A stretch of DNA of 64,000 bases from Shewanella sp. Choline-02u-19 (GTDB taxonomy: Bacteria; Pseudomonadota; Gammaproteobacteria; Enterobacterales; Shewanellaceae): positions 1,364,001 to 1,428,000 of the forward strand of contig NZ_PJBE01000013.1 in the NCBI RefSeq assembly GCF_002836205.1. Direction: 5' to 3'. Made by a program: the position numbers and the translations under genes. Below, piece by piece: positions 37,601 to 46,583 of the stretch. Within the stretch, counting starts at the first letter, position 1, and every line of letters begins with the position of its first letter. The notes beneath the pieces are model-generated. The model made no database searches. It was given only the letters and a program-made list of their open reading frames with translations, and had not been told where the DNA came from.

Positions 37601-38572
37601 ATGCCGCGCCCAAGACGAACCCTCATTAGCATTGAAGACACTCCCTATTACCACTGTTGCAGCCGAGTTGTTCGGCGCGCTTTCTTGTGTGGCGATGATA
37701 AATACGCTGGTAAGAACTACGACCACCGCCGTGGTTGGGTTGAAACGCAAATACTTAAGCTTTCCGAGGTGTTTGCTATTGATGTAGCGGCTTACGCAGT
37801 GATGAGTAACCATCTGCATATTGTGCTTTATATTGACCTAGAAACGGTGAACAACTGGTCAGATAGAGAGGTTGTTTTACAATGGCATAAGCTATTTAAT
37901 GGCACGGCGCTAACGCAAAAATTCGCCAAAGGTGAAGTAATCGATGAGTATTTAGTGATTCAACTCAAACACCTTATTGCTACCTATCGCTCAAGGCTCA
38001 GTGATATAAGCTGGTTTATGAGGTGCTTAAATGAGCCTATCGCACGACAAGCCAATCTAGAGGACAACTGCACCGGGCACTTTTGGGAAGGGCGTTTCAA
38101 GTCACAAGCTCTACTTGATGAAGCAGCAGTCCTTGCTTGTATGGCTTACGTTGAGCTCAATCCTATTCGAGCTAAGATGGCTAACACACCAGAGCAATCA
38201 GACTTCACCAGTATCAAACTAAGAGTCAAAGCCGCTCTGAAAGGTGAGCAGCCCAAGAAACTATTACCTTTCATTGGTAACGAACGAGCACACCAGCCTA
38301 AAGGCATTAATTTCTCACTTAAAGACTACTTAATACTGGTTGATGAAACAGGCAGGGTTATCCGTAACGATAAGCGTGGAGCCATTTCTGCTAGTGCAGA
38401 AGATATCCTCACTAGGCTTAATATACCTGTAGCTAACTGGGTGAAAATCGTCACCGAATTCGGACAATTATTCCATGGCCCAGTGGGAACACTGCAAGAG
38501 CTGAGTGTCTATTGTGAGCATTTAGATAGACGGCGACGGCATTTTTCAAATAGTTGCCAATTTATACTATAG
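37601..38572 (+). CDS. Y1/REP-associated (RAYT-like) transposase, second family member
   Basis: 323 residues, about 60% like the product at 25204-26178. It has AVMSNHLHIVLYID with the HUH histidines and ACMAYVELNPIRAK with the tyrosine helix, and the same length. AAGGAGG precedes the ATG. The left end AAAAAATACATAGACA has a weak inverted match in ATCTATGTTTTT at 38655-38666, which may mark the right end. The element lies directly upstream of a truncated Rhs gene, so its insertion may have removed the Rhs N-terminus. The near-perfect 366-bp duplication suggests a recent event. Confidence 0.88.
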   Translation: MPRPRRTLISIEDTPYYHCCSRVVRRAFLCGDDKYAGKNYDHRRGWVETQILKLSEVFAIDVAAYAVMSNHLHIVLYIDLETVNNWSDREVVLQWHKLFNGTALTQKFAKGEVIDEYLVIQLKHLIATYRSRLSDISWFMRCLNEPIARQANLEDNCTGHFWEGRFKSQALLDEAAVLACMAYVELNPIRAKMANTPEQSDFTSIKLRVKAALKGEQPKKLLPFIGNERAHQPKGINFSLKDYLILVDETGRVIRNDKRGAISASAEDILTRLNIPVANWVKIVTEFGQLFHGPVGTLQELSVYCEHLDRRRRHFSNSCQFIL

Positions 38573-38739
38573 CGCTACAGAGCAACCGCACCTTAGGCAC
38601 CCATTCCCCTTTAAGTAATTCGTGGGGATTTTCCATGTATATAACCTCATAAATATCTATGTTTTTACCTAATATTTAGTGTTTATCAATATTTCCTACT
38701 GCACATTTCTCAAATTCCTTCTTTAGCTGAGACTCGTAA

Positions 38740-41610
38740 TTGTTTGCTGTCACGAATGTTGTTATGTTATTGATTAATAATGGCTGGCACGTCATTTTGT
38801 GTGAGACTGAGCAATACATTGATGCCCAAGGCAGAGTGCTACGCATTGCTACCCAAGGTTTTGATGGCGGTTATCAGTATCAAGATAAACACTATGATGC
38901 ACTGGGGCGCCTGCTGCGTGAATCTGCTCCTTATGGTAATGGCACGGGCGCCGAATACACTGAGTTTAGCGATTTCGATGAGTTGGACAGGCCTGCAAGG
39001 CGCAGTATGCCTAATGGCAAGTCAGGGCTTGAGTCGACATACGACTACGATGGCCTCACCACCAATATTACTGTCGGTGGGCGCACTATGTCGCGCACCT
39101 ACGGTAGCCAAGGCTGGTTGTATGAAACGGTTGACGCCCAAAATGGCACGAATCGTTTTGCTTATGACAGTGCAGGTCGCCCGTTAATCATTCAAGACGC
39201 TAATGGTAATGTTATCAAAGCCACCTATAACGGTTTTGGTCATAAAACCAAAGTGGATGACCCTAACCAGGGGATAACTTTATTTGGCTATAACACCTTA
39301 GGTGAGCTGGATAAGCAAACCGATGCCAATGGTGTAGTGCAAACGTTTACCTTGGACACATTAGGACGCATAGCCACTAGAGCCACGGTAGGCGGTAATG
39401 CACCAAGTACCGCAACCTATGTGTGGGATACGCCTAAACTAGGTATGTTAAGCTCTGAAACTGAAAATGGCATTAGCCGCACTTATGCTTACACAACTGC
39501 GTTGCAACTGGCCAGCACCACCGTCAATGTGGATGGGGCTAATCGCACCATTAAACATCAATACGACAGCTTCTATGGTCGTCCTAAAGCACTGGAATAT
39601 CCTAACGGACTAACCCTTAAATACGCTTATAACGATTACGGCTATTTGGAGCAAACCAGTAACGCCGCTTCTGGCTACATTTATCGCCAAGTTACTGCAA
39701 TGGACGAAGCTGGCCATATCACAGGGGCAGAGCTTGGCAACAGTGTTATGCGTGAGTCTCGTCAATATAATCCTGAAGGCACCATGGCCAATGTGCAAGT
39801 GGATGCACCACTGGGGCGTATTCATGGGCATTACTATGACAATTACGATGATTTTATGAACCTTATCGATGAGCGTAATGCTACTACAGGGTTAAATAAG
39901 CATTACCGTTACGACACACTAAACCGTTTAGAAGCGTACACCTTTAGCAATACTAACCCTTTGATTAACGCAACAGTCAATTATGCCTATGATAAGGTCG
40001 GTAACTTTTTAAAGAAAACCGATTACAGTGCCAATAGCAACACCGCATATCGTTATGGTGGTTCGGCCTGTGGCAATAAGCCGAATGCGGTTTGTCAGCT
40101 AACCAAACTTATCGGTAGCACTGTTAACTTTCAATATGATGCCAAAGGTAATTTACGTATCGGTGATGGGCTAACCATGACCTATAACGCCATGGACAAA
40201 CCGCTAACCATCACCGGAAGAGGCCCAGGCAACAGCACAGTGACAGGCTTTACTTACGGCAGTGATGGCATGCGCGCCAAGCAAAGCAGAAATGTGTCAG
40301 GTGTTAACACCACCACTTACTATGTTGATAAATATTATGAAATCGATAATGATGGTAGCTGGCGAACCTATATAGATGACATAGCGGTTTTGAGCTACAC
40401 GCCCGCGCGGAAGCATTTGTTGCAGTTTACCCTCAGGGGCAGGCTAGGCAGTGCGACGACCATGGCTGACCAAAATGGCAATATTATCAGCCAGCGTTAC
40501 TTTGACCCCTTTGGTCGAACTGCCGCAGTTGGTAGTAGCCATAGTAAGGATATATTGAATAAAAATACCTTATTATCAAGTTTACAAGATTTAAACATTA
40601 CCAACAAAAACCGTCGCGGCTTTACCGACCATGAGCATTTGAACGAGCAGCAGCTCATTCATATGAACGGTCGGGTGTACGATTACAACCTTGGGCGGTT
40701 TATGAGTGTGGACCCTCTTATTCAGAGCCCCACCTCGACCCAGAGCGTGAATCCGTACTCGTATATCATGAACAACCCGCTGGCAGGCACGGATCCGACA
40801 GGGTATGCGGCGGAAGAATTTGATAAAAAAATTCAAGTCGATAAAAAAACAGAGGCATTAGTATCGAATACTGGGTCTCATATTAAGCGTAAAGTGACCT
40901 CGGCTTCTGGCACTGCTACAAGCTCTAATGGGGCTAGAGCATTTTCTGCGAATATCAGTAATGGTAAAGTGGAGAGCATAAGCGTCGGGAAAATGTCCGA
41001 TTTTGGAAATTTGGGGAACAATGCGGCTAAGGGGAATAGTGGTACCAATGTAGGTGGTGAAGCGAATTTAAAAATTAACAGACTGAATGACCAAATTAAT
41101 GAAGTTGAAGCAGCAAAAGCTAAAGAGTCTGAATATTCAATTACCTTAGTCGCCCACCAAGATGAGTCAATAGAATTTAAAGGGGTAGAAATTCCAGACG
41201 TTATAGGTCACGCATTTGTTATTATGAGAGGGCCAAACGGAGAGTTCGCCAAAGGCTTTTGGCCAGGTGGTGACGGGGCTTCTTTTGAGGACTTTATCTC
41301 TGACACTCCTTTAGGGGGAACCCTGTCAGATGAAGGGGATTACAGTTCGAGGTTCAAGGCTTGGCAAGCAACAGGTAAAGACCCGCAAGGCGGTCAATTT
41401 GCGTTCCGCTCATTTGCACTGACTAAGACACAATACCAAGGTGGAGTGAGCGCTATATCAAGTTGGAATTCAACCCCTTACATGGGACAGAGTCGCATGT
41501 GCGGTTCGTTCGCTACGCATGTATTGCGAGCGACAGGACAATCTTACGGTAATAGCAAAACACCTTATTATTTATTTTCTGACATGGGAGGTAGTTTTGA
41601 TAAAAACTAA
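38740..41610 (+). CDS. truncated Rhs/YD-repeat polymorphic toxin
   Basis: The open frame gives 956 residues. Homology to Rhs cores begins only near EQYIDAQGRVLRIATQGFDG (residue about 22), so the true N-terminus (signal or secretion domain and earlier repeats) is missing and the start used here is arbitrary. YD repeats run to about 640. The core ends with GRVYDYNLGRFMSVDP then PYSYIMNNPLAGTDPTGY near 688, the normal junction with the variable toxin tip. The tip (about 690-956) has VIGHAFVIMRGPNGE with His824, and RMCGSFATHVL with Cys921. A His preceding the Cys suggests a permuted NlpC/P60 or LRAT-like cysteine hydrolase; this is inference. A lipoprotein gene overlaps the 3' end and is the likely immunity gene. 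Confidence 0.85.
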   Translation: MFAVTNVVMLLINNGWHVILCETEQYIDAQGRVLRIATQGFDGGYQYQDKHYDALGRLLRESAPYGNGTGAEYTEFSDFDELDRPARRSMPNGKSGLESTYDYDGLTTNITVGGRTMSRTYGSQGWLYETVDAQNGTNRFAYDSAGRPLIIQDANGNVIKATYNGFGHKTKVDDPNQGITLFGYNTLGELDKQTDANGVVQTFTLDTLGRIATRATVGGNAPSTATYVWDTPKLGMLSSETENGISRTYAYTTALQLASTTVNVDGANRTIKHQYDSFYGRPKALEYPNGLTLKYAYNDYGYLEQTSNAASGYIYRQVTAMDEAGHITGAELGNSVMRESRQYNPEGTMANVQVDAPLGRIHGHYYDNYDDFMNLIDERNATTGLNKHYRYDTLNRLEAYTFSNTNPLINATVNYAYDKVGNFLKKTDYSANSNTAYRYGGSACGNKPNAVCQLTKLIGSTVNFQYDAKGNLRIGDGLTMTYNAMDKPLTITGRGPGNSTVTGFTYGSDGMRAKQSRNVSGVNTTTYYVDKYYEIDNDGSWRTYIDDIAVLSYTPARKHLLQFTLRGRLGSATTMADQNGNIISQRYFDPFGRTAAVGSSHSKDILNKNTLLSSLQDLNITNKNRRGFTDHEHLNEQQLIHMNGRVYDYNLGRFMSVDPLIQSPTSTQSVNPYSYIMNNPLAGTDPTGYAAEEFDKKIQVDKKTEALVSNTGSHIKRKVTSASGTATSSNGARAFSANISNGKVESISVGKMSDFGNLGNNAAKGNSGTNVGGEANLKINRLNDQINEVEAAKAKESEYSITLVAHQDESIEFKGVEIPDVIGHAFVIMRGPNGEFAKGFWPGGDGASFEDFISDTPLGGTLSDEGDYSSRFKAWQATGKDPQGGQFAFRSFALTKTQYQGGVSAISSWNSTPYMGQSRMCGSFATHVLRATGQSYGNSKTPYYLFSDMGGSFDKN

Positions 41611-41986
41611 CAGTTTGATTTTGAGCCTTTGTATTATAATGTTAATGGCTTGCGGGGAGAGAGAAATGAACGAGCTAATCTACAAAAAGGAATTCTCATA
41701 CGGGTCAATTTATGCGCTTCAATTCACCAGCGAGATTGATAAAGTGACCGTGTCATTTGACTCAAAAGGTGAGGAGATTACCGTTAAGGGGTTAAAATAC
41801 AAGTACTTGATTAAATTTTCTGATGTAGAGTCAGTATCTTTTAAAGGAAATGGTACTAGTGGCGTGTTCGTAATTCAAACCTCAGGCAAAGTCAATGAAA
41901 TAGGCACCATTGACAAAGCGGCCTTTGACGCCTTTGCGAAGGAAATCAAAGCTCGTTCCCTTAACCTGAAACTCGAAAAAAACTAA
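41597..41986 (+). CDS. small lipoprotein, probable immunity protein of the Rhs tip
   Basis: From a TTG at 41597, with GGGAGG just upstream, the product is 129 residues: MIKTNSLILSLCIIMLMAC, a signal peptide with lipobox LMAC and lipid-anchor Cys19. A small beta-rich domain follows (KVTVSFDSKGEEITVKGLKY, VESVSFKGNGTSGVFVI). A longer frame opens at 41519 inside the toxin gene but lacks a ribosome-binding site. It overlaps the Rhs stop by 14 bp. Small genes directly after Rhs tips usually encode immunity proteins. A periplasmic lipoprotein suits a toxin acting on the cell wall or periplasm. I do not recognise the fold family. Confidence 0.75.
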   Translation: MIKTNSLILSLCIIMLMACGEREMNELIYKKEFSYGSIYALQFTSEIDKVTVSFDSKGEEITVKGLKYKYLIKFSDVESVSFKGNGTSGVFVIQTSGKVNEIGTIDKAAFDAFAKEIKARSLNLKLEKN

Positions 41987-41994
41987 CTTTCGAC

Positions 41995-42039
41995 CCCCTC
42001 AAAGCCCTTTAAGGTTTAGACCTAAAGAGCTTTGAGGGG
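41995..42039 (+). terminator. long hairpin after the toxin-immunity pair
   Basis: CCCCTCAAAGC (41995-42005) pairs with GCTTTGAGGGG (42029-42039). The intervening CTTTA...TAAAG extends the stem. No T run follows. Confidence 0.7.
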
Positions 42040-42255
42040 AGTCTCTACACCACTAGCAATTCCCACCCACCATCACCGTGTAAAGAAAACCACCGTTTAT
42101 GAACCATTGCCATCATCATGGCTAATCATGGTCAAAACAGCCGATAATCTGTAAAGAAACTTGTAAAGTTATCAATGTCACATTACTAGCAATCTTCATC
42201 ACCGTATAAATCTTTCCAACCTTGGGCTATAATCTCGAAAGTTATGGATAGCCGA

Positions 42256-42534
42256 ATGAGTAATATCAGCAACTTAGAAGATTACAGAACACCCACCCCA
42301 AACACCGAAAACTCGAAAGTTACCAATACCCGCAAATATAAAGATGTTCGTGAACGTGAATATCTAACCTCATCAGAAATTGAACGCATCAGCAAAGCTG
42401 CCAAGTCTGTCGGTCGGTCGCCACGGTCATCGTGACAGCACCATCATCATGATTGCTTACCATCACGCACTGAGTGTGTCTGAGTTGGTCAATTTGAAGT
42501 GGTCACAGGTCGATTTAACGCAAGGATGGCCTTC
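42256..42534 (+). pseudogene. frameshifted, truncated tyrosine recombinase
   Basis: From ATG 42256 the frame encodes MSNISNLEDYRTPTPNTENS, later EYLTSSEIERISKAAKSVGR. The sequence then has an extra GGTC (GTCGGTCGGTCGCC) that shifts the frame. Beyond it, HGHRDSTIIMIAYHHALSVS and ELVNLKWSQVDL continue the integrase catalytic core in another frame until about 42534. The box that normally carries the first catalytic Arg (HxLRVSEL) reads ALSVSEL. The rest of the catalytic domain is gone. It is a dead relative of short phage-type integrases. Confidence 0.7.
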
Positions 42535-42589
42535 ATGAATGTTTGAGATACTTTTTCTAATCAATATTAATGACATTAGACTGAATACT

Positions 42590-42844
42590 CTAAGCAGTTT
42601 CTGTCCAAAAGCGTGTTACAGATAAGATACCGAGTGTCGCTTTTGTGTCGTGAACGGACGCTGGCAGCGTGTTCAAAAGTTCAGTAACTGCGGCGCTCAT
42701 TTCCCCCCAATTTCTAGCGTGGAGTAGGGCATGTTTAACTCCTACATTGGATGTCTTAGCAAAGTCGCTCTTTTGATTTACAGTAAGTTGTTTAATTTCT
42801 TGGAGCAAAACAGCCGAGAATAGAACTTGGGAACATAAAAACAA
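42590..42844 (-). CDS. possible small hypothetical protein
   Basis: 84 residues, starting MFLCSQVLFSAVLLQEIKQL. GGTGAG lies about seven bases before the ATG. No motif or family is recognised. It is the only sizeable frame in a coding-poor stretch, so it may be chance or a relic. Confidence 0.25.
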   Translation of the reverse strand: MFLCSQVLFSAVLLQEIKQLTVNQKSDFAKTSNVGVKHALLHARNWGEMSAAVTELLNTLPASVHDTKATLGILSVTRFWTETA

Positions 42845-44756
42845 CTCACCAAGTGGGCTTGCCTTAGTTCAATTGAAAGCAACACAGTCAAATATCCTGG
42901 ACCTCCGCTTATCCTACTATTGGCAACTACGATAGAGAAGCGCCTTCAAATCTTAGCTTTAACATGGTTGGTAACGACCAGGGGTTTCCTCACTTATGGC
43001 ACAGGTCAAGGACAATGGCAGAACTTACAAGCAAGTTAAAGTAGCCTCGACTTCCAATACAAAATGCAAGCTAATAGGCTATTTAACCTCAAAACTAAAG
43101 ACAAGCATCCAGCATTCGGGGCAAGATCATTCACGTTGGTTACTGTGACAATTGTACTGTGCGTTAAATCTGATTGACCAAGATACTCAACTTTGTACAG
43201 GTTTTACGTACAGGCGCTATTTGCACATTGGCATAGTTCGCAGTGATTCTGGGGAATAGCCGTAATTCAAATCTCTGCCAATATTTACATTGATCTCACT
43301 TATATTTGAAAAACAAGTTTTCTTAAGGATGTTAAATCTTGTGCAAAGCCAGTACCCGAAAGGGCTAGAGGAATACAAACAGTCATGAGATCGGATCTCA
43401 GTCTCAACTTGAAATTACAAAAAATCATGCCAGTTCATTTCCTCATAAACCCTATTTAACATAATATACATTGTGCGCATAGTAGTGTGTAATTGATAAT
43501 GGACTAGAAAAGGATGTTATCGAATGAGTTTTACTCATTAAGGTATTTGCAGCTTACATAGCTAACATAATGTTTAATTACCATTATGATGATGTACAGC
43601 GCTACTGTGTTGATTCTGCAGTACTAAGCCAATCAATCTCTAAAAGCAGCCACACAGCGCACGCCACTTTTATCATGCTATAGATAAGAGTTTCTGATTA
43701 AAGCCTGATTTTGACTATCAACTGATTTGCCAACTCAATATCTCTGTAGCTGTATTTCTAGATGCTAACTGATATTGAACTAACGTAGTTACTGCAAACA
43801 CTAGATACACAAGTCGTTATTATCACGTATCAACATTGAACTTGGTTTGTTCACTGACATTAGCAAATGTTAGTAATCATCTATACAAGAATTAATCTTA
43901 GCATGATCATGATTTGAGCTTTGCTCATAGCGTTTGCTTGATATCTTTAATGCACTGAGTAAATTGTTCTATGAATGCGTGAAACTCTAGTCCGGTTAAA
44001 GTAACTTGAGACTAAAACTAACTTAGCTAACATACGCAGAAAGCTAACGTTCACTGCAAACTTTCAATGCTAACTATGCTCGTTAACTCAATAACAAACA
44101 TTGGCTCCGGCCATGCATATTGGTTTGACGGTCGCGTTCTGTTGAAATAGCCCGCTGAACAAGTTCGTAGAAATGATGCTGATTGCTTTGGCTAACCCAA
44201 GTTCCAGCTCAAAGCCCCACAAAAGAACTCGCTCACGCGCTCATACAAAACCTAATTTTAACCTGCATTGCAGCTTAGTTTAATCATGTTCACAAGACGT
44301 ATTGTTAGATAACCATCTATAGATGGCTTTTGATACTTAGTGCTCGATAAACACAGCATCTGCTAGATACCATAATGACAAGCACAGTTCGATAAAACTG
44401 TAGATCCTTAATCAACACTGGCGTTAACTATTTTAGCGCCGACTGTGCGATTTAATCATTCGATAAACTAGTTCGTCAGTGTATACAGCAGCACTGATTA
44501 GTCATTGCTGTTGCAATGTTGATGGTAATGTAAGTCTTGAAGTCATTGTAGCTATTATAGAATAGTAACTAAAAGACGTGAGATTAGGCTTGGGTTTAGA
44601 CTTATTAATGAGATGCCGATAATGTCACTTATCGGCATTAACTGTTCTGGATTTTATGATAGTTCAAATATTGTCTATGACTTTAAAGCTTTGATATTGT
44701 GATTAACGGATAAGAAAAAAACCAGGATTTGGCTAATTCATTCTCTAGTTAAGCCT
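42845..44756. other. 1.9-kb stretch with almost no coding capacity
   Basis: All six frames are broken by stops, with no ORF of 60 codons. Structures seen include TGAGATC-G-GATCTCA (43386-43400), GGCGTTAA/TTAGCGCC (about 44421-44441), TCAGTG/CACTGA (about 44475-44496) and the 14-base palindrome CCATCTATAGATGG near 44313. The hexamer GCTAAC occurs six times on the plus strand between 43561 and 44196. CGATAAA occurs three times (about 44344, 44390, 44461). I see no tRNA or rRNA. It could be a large structured RNA, a recombination or attachment region, or decayed DNA. Confidence 0.6.
44613..44638 (-). terminator. 10-bp hairpin downstream of the recombinase gene
   Basis: ATGCCGATAA and TTATCGGCAT pair perfectly around TGTCAC, about 120 bp beyond the minus-strand recombinase stop. 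It may terminate that transcript; there is no clear T run. Confidence 0.45.
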
Positions 44757-46049
44757 TTAACCTATACCTTGCAGGTTATCTAAGGGTCTATTTTGCCCAC
44801 TTTGATGGCGCTCAATTTGTGTTGTGTGCAAGTATTGCGACGTTGTATCGATGCTCTCATGCCCTGCATCAGCTTGCACATGTGACAATGGCCGGCCATG
44901 AATATTGATGTCATGGGTAATGCCGGTATGGCGAATGTTATGGATACTTAGCTGCCGCATCTGTGCCCCATCTTCAACAAAGCCATCATTTTCAGCACAT
45001 ATCGCAGCAAGTACGATGATCTTATCTACCTCTTCCCTTATTTGACGTATTCCAAGGTTCGCATTGATTAAACCGACTTCCCTACCTCTCCCAGCTGCTT
45101 TTTGCCTAATAATGAGCGGGTGACCTTCATTGGTTTTTGGATAATCGGGTAGATTAAGGTAATGACGATACTCCACTAAAGCGGCAAGTAAAGCATCGGA
45201 CATGGATACAGTACGGCGCTTGCCGCCTTTACTTGAAGGAATATGAAAACTCCATATTCCCGTTTGAGGATTACGCTTAAATTGATCCATAATAGGCGAG
45301 TAACCTGCCCTTGCTGATACTTCTGACACTCTTAGATAGCAGGCGTAAATGAGCTTAATGAGAAACAAACTACGTTGATGAAGTTCGGGCTGCTCTGCTG
45401 CAAGCTTAGTGACAGTCGACATCACATAAGACCACTGTAATTCAGTGAAGGCGAGTTGATTCTCACCGTCATTATTGATGCGATACTTTTTATTGGACGA
45501 GAACCTACTTTTATTGAGCCACATTTGAGCCGGATTCTTTTCAACAAAATCTTCACTCATAAGATAAGCATAGAAAGAGGACAGAATCGCCATTTTGGTT
45601 TTGAGCGCGCTTTCACTTAAGCTGTATGGCTGTACAACACCTTCCACCTTCTTACCTCTAAAAGGTAACCATTGTGGATTGGGGCTTCTGAGTTCACTGC
45701 CCTTTTGCTCTTTAAACTGAGCGACATTGTAAAAACCTATTAGCGTGAGTGGCGGTGCCTGGCAATATTCAACGTATTGGCTTATCTCTTTTCGCCCTGC
45801 TGCTGAGACTTCTATTTGAGCGACATCGAAACACCAATGTAAAAAAGTGGTTAATTCGCTCCGATAGGCCTTATAGTTGTTTTCACTGAATTTCTGTTCA
45901 CACAGCCAGTCTGTGGCATGCTCAAATACCAAACTCGCGTCTTCAATTCCACAGAGTGCTAGCTGAGTAATATGTTGATTTATGATGGGATTGCCGCTTT
46001 GAATGAATTGGATAGAGTCAAACAGTGGCATAACATTGGGTAGCTGCAT
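44757..46049 (-). CDS. tyrosine recombinase (phage-integrase family)
   Basis: 430 residues. An N-terminal SAM-like core-binding domain (about 25-180) precedes the catalytic domain, where all expected residues are present: Arg240 in CYLRVSEV, Lys274 in SSKGGKRR, His370 and Arg373 in HNIRHTG, His397 in GHESI and the nucleophile Tyr406 in SQYLH. It should cut and rejoin DNA at specific sites. It is longer than XerC/XerD (about 300) owing to an expanded N-terminus. A Cys-rich small gene lies 98 bp upstream on the same strand and a coding-poor 1.9 kb lies downstream. The recombination sites are not obvious. Confidence 0.9.
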   Translation of the reverse strand: MQLPNVMPLFDSIQFIQSGNPIINQHITQLALCGIEDASLVFEHATDWLCEQKFSENNYKAYRSELTTFLHWCFDVAQIEVSAAGRKEISQYVEYCQAPPLTLIGFYNVAQFKEQKGSELRSPNPQWLPFRGKKVEGVVQPYSLSESALKTKMAILSSFYAYLMSEDFVEKNPAQMWLNKSRFSSNKKYRINNDGENQLAFTELQWSYVMSTVTKLAAEQPELHQRSLFLIKLIYACYLRVSEVSARAGYSPIMDQFKRNPQTGIWSFHIPSSKGGKRRTVSMSDALLAALVEYRHYLNLPDYPKTNEGHPLIIRQKAAGRGREVGLINANLGIRQIREEVDKIIVLAAICAENDGFVEDGAQMRQLSIHNIRHTGITHDINIHGRPLSHVQADAGHESIDTTSQYLHTTQIERHQSGQNRPLDNLQGIG

Positions 46050-46147
46050 TTTATTACTACTAAGATCACTGACTATAACTGCATATTAATCAGTTACGCT
46101 GCATCAAAGTAGCCTTATATTGCTCAGAGGTTAGTTATTAAGCATAA

Positions 46148-46381
46148 TTAAGCTGTTGTTATACTTATTTTACTGCCGCAATGACTAATACAGTCGCTTA
46201 AACAGGCTTTTTCACAATGAATCCGCTTTTCGCAACACCAAAGGCACAACTGCCAAACAGTCTGCTTTGACTCGGCGTCTAAGCATTTAAAATCTGCTGC
46301 ACATAAGTGCCCTTGCTGTATTAGTTGGGCCATCTTTTGTTGCGATATATTGATATTGAGGTTTTGACTTACAGATCCCAT
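46148..46381 (-). CDS. nine-cysteine small protein behind a Fur box
   Basis: 77 residues with Cys at 27, 33, 46, 49, 50, 56, 60, 64 and 68. The core is CLWCCEKRIHCEKACLSDC, suggesting metal or iron-sulfur binding; no signal peptide is present. I do not recognise the family. GAGA precedes the ATG at 46381, and a 19-bp Fur-box-like site lies 43-61 bp upstream. It is on the same strand as the tyrosine recombinase, 98 bp before it, so the two may share a transcript. The pairing of an iron-regulated Cys-rich protein with a recombinase is unexplained. Confidence 0.7.
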   Translation of the reverse strand: MGSVSQNLNINISQQKMAQLIQQGHLCAADFKCLDAESKQTVWQLCLWCCEKRIHCEKACLSDCISHCGSKISITTA

Positions 46382-46423
46382 AACATTCTCTTATACGTTA
46401 TCTTATTTATACGCCTAATATAA

Positions 46424-46442
46424 CTTAATGAGAATGATTATC
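46424..46442 (-). promoter_or_regulatory. Fur-box-like operator
   Basis: CTTAATGAGAATGATTATC matches the 19-bp Fur consensus (GATAATGATAATCATTATC) at 15 of 19 positions. It lies upstream of the nine-cysteine gene, in the promoter position. Confidence 0.65.
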
Positions 46443-46583
46443 AATAGCGATATTGAAATATTGAGATTTAAACCACACCTACAACAAGAAACAGCTGTTT
46501 ATGCAGTCATATTTCAGATGATGTTACCGCCTTAAATACACTACTTTGAAAATCATGAACTTGATCATATTGCTTTAATCGCA

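Noticed and set aside
41519..41596. Longer N-terminus for the immunity lipoprotein
   Set aside because: It lies within the toxin gene without a ribosome-binding site, while the TTG at 41597 has GGGAGG and yields a proper lipoprotein signal peptide.
43081..43168. ATTTAAC...GTTAAAT pair resembling attC core sites
   Set aside because: The interior does not form the extended imperfect stem expected of attC, and no cassette gene follows.
42845..44756. tRNA or rRNA gene hidden in the coding-poor stretch
   Set aside because: No T-loop consensus, acceptor stem with CCA or rRNA-like sequence was found by eye.
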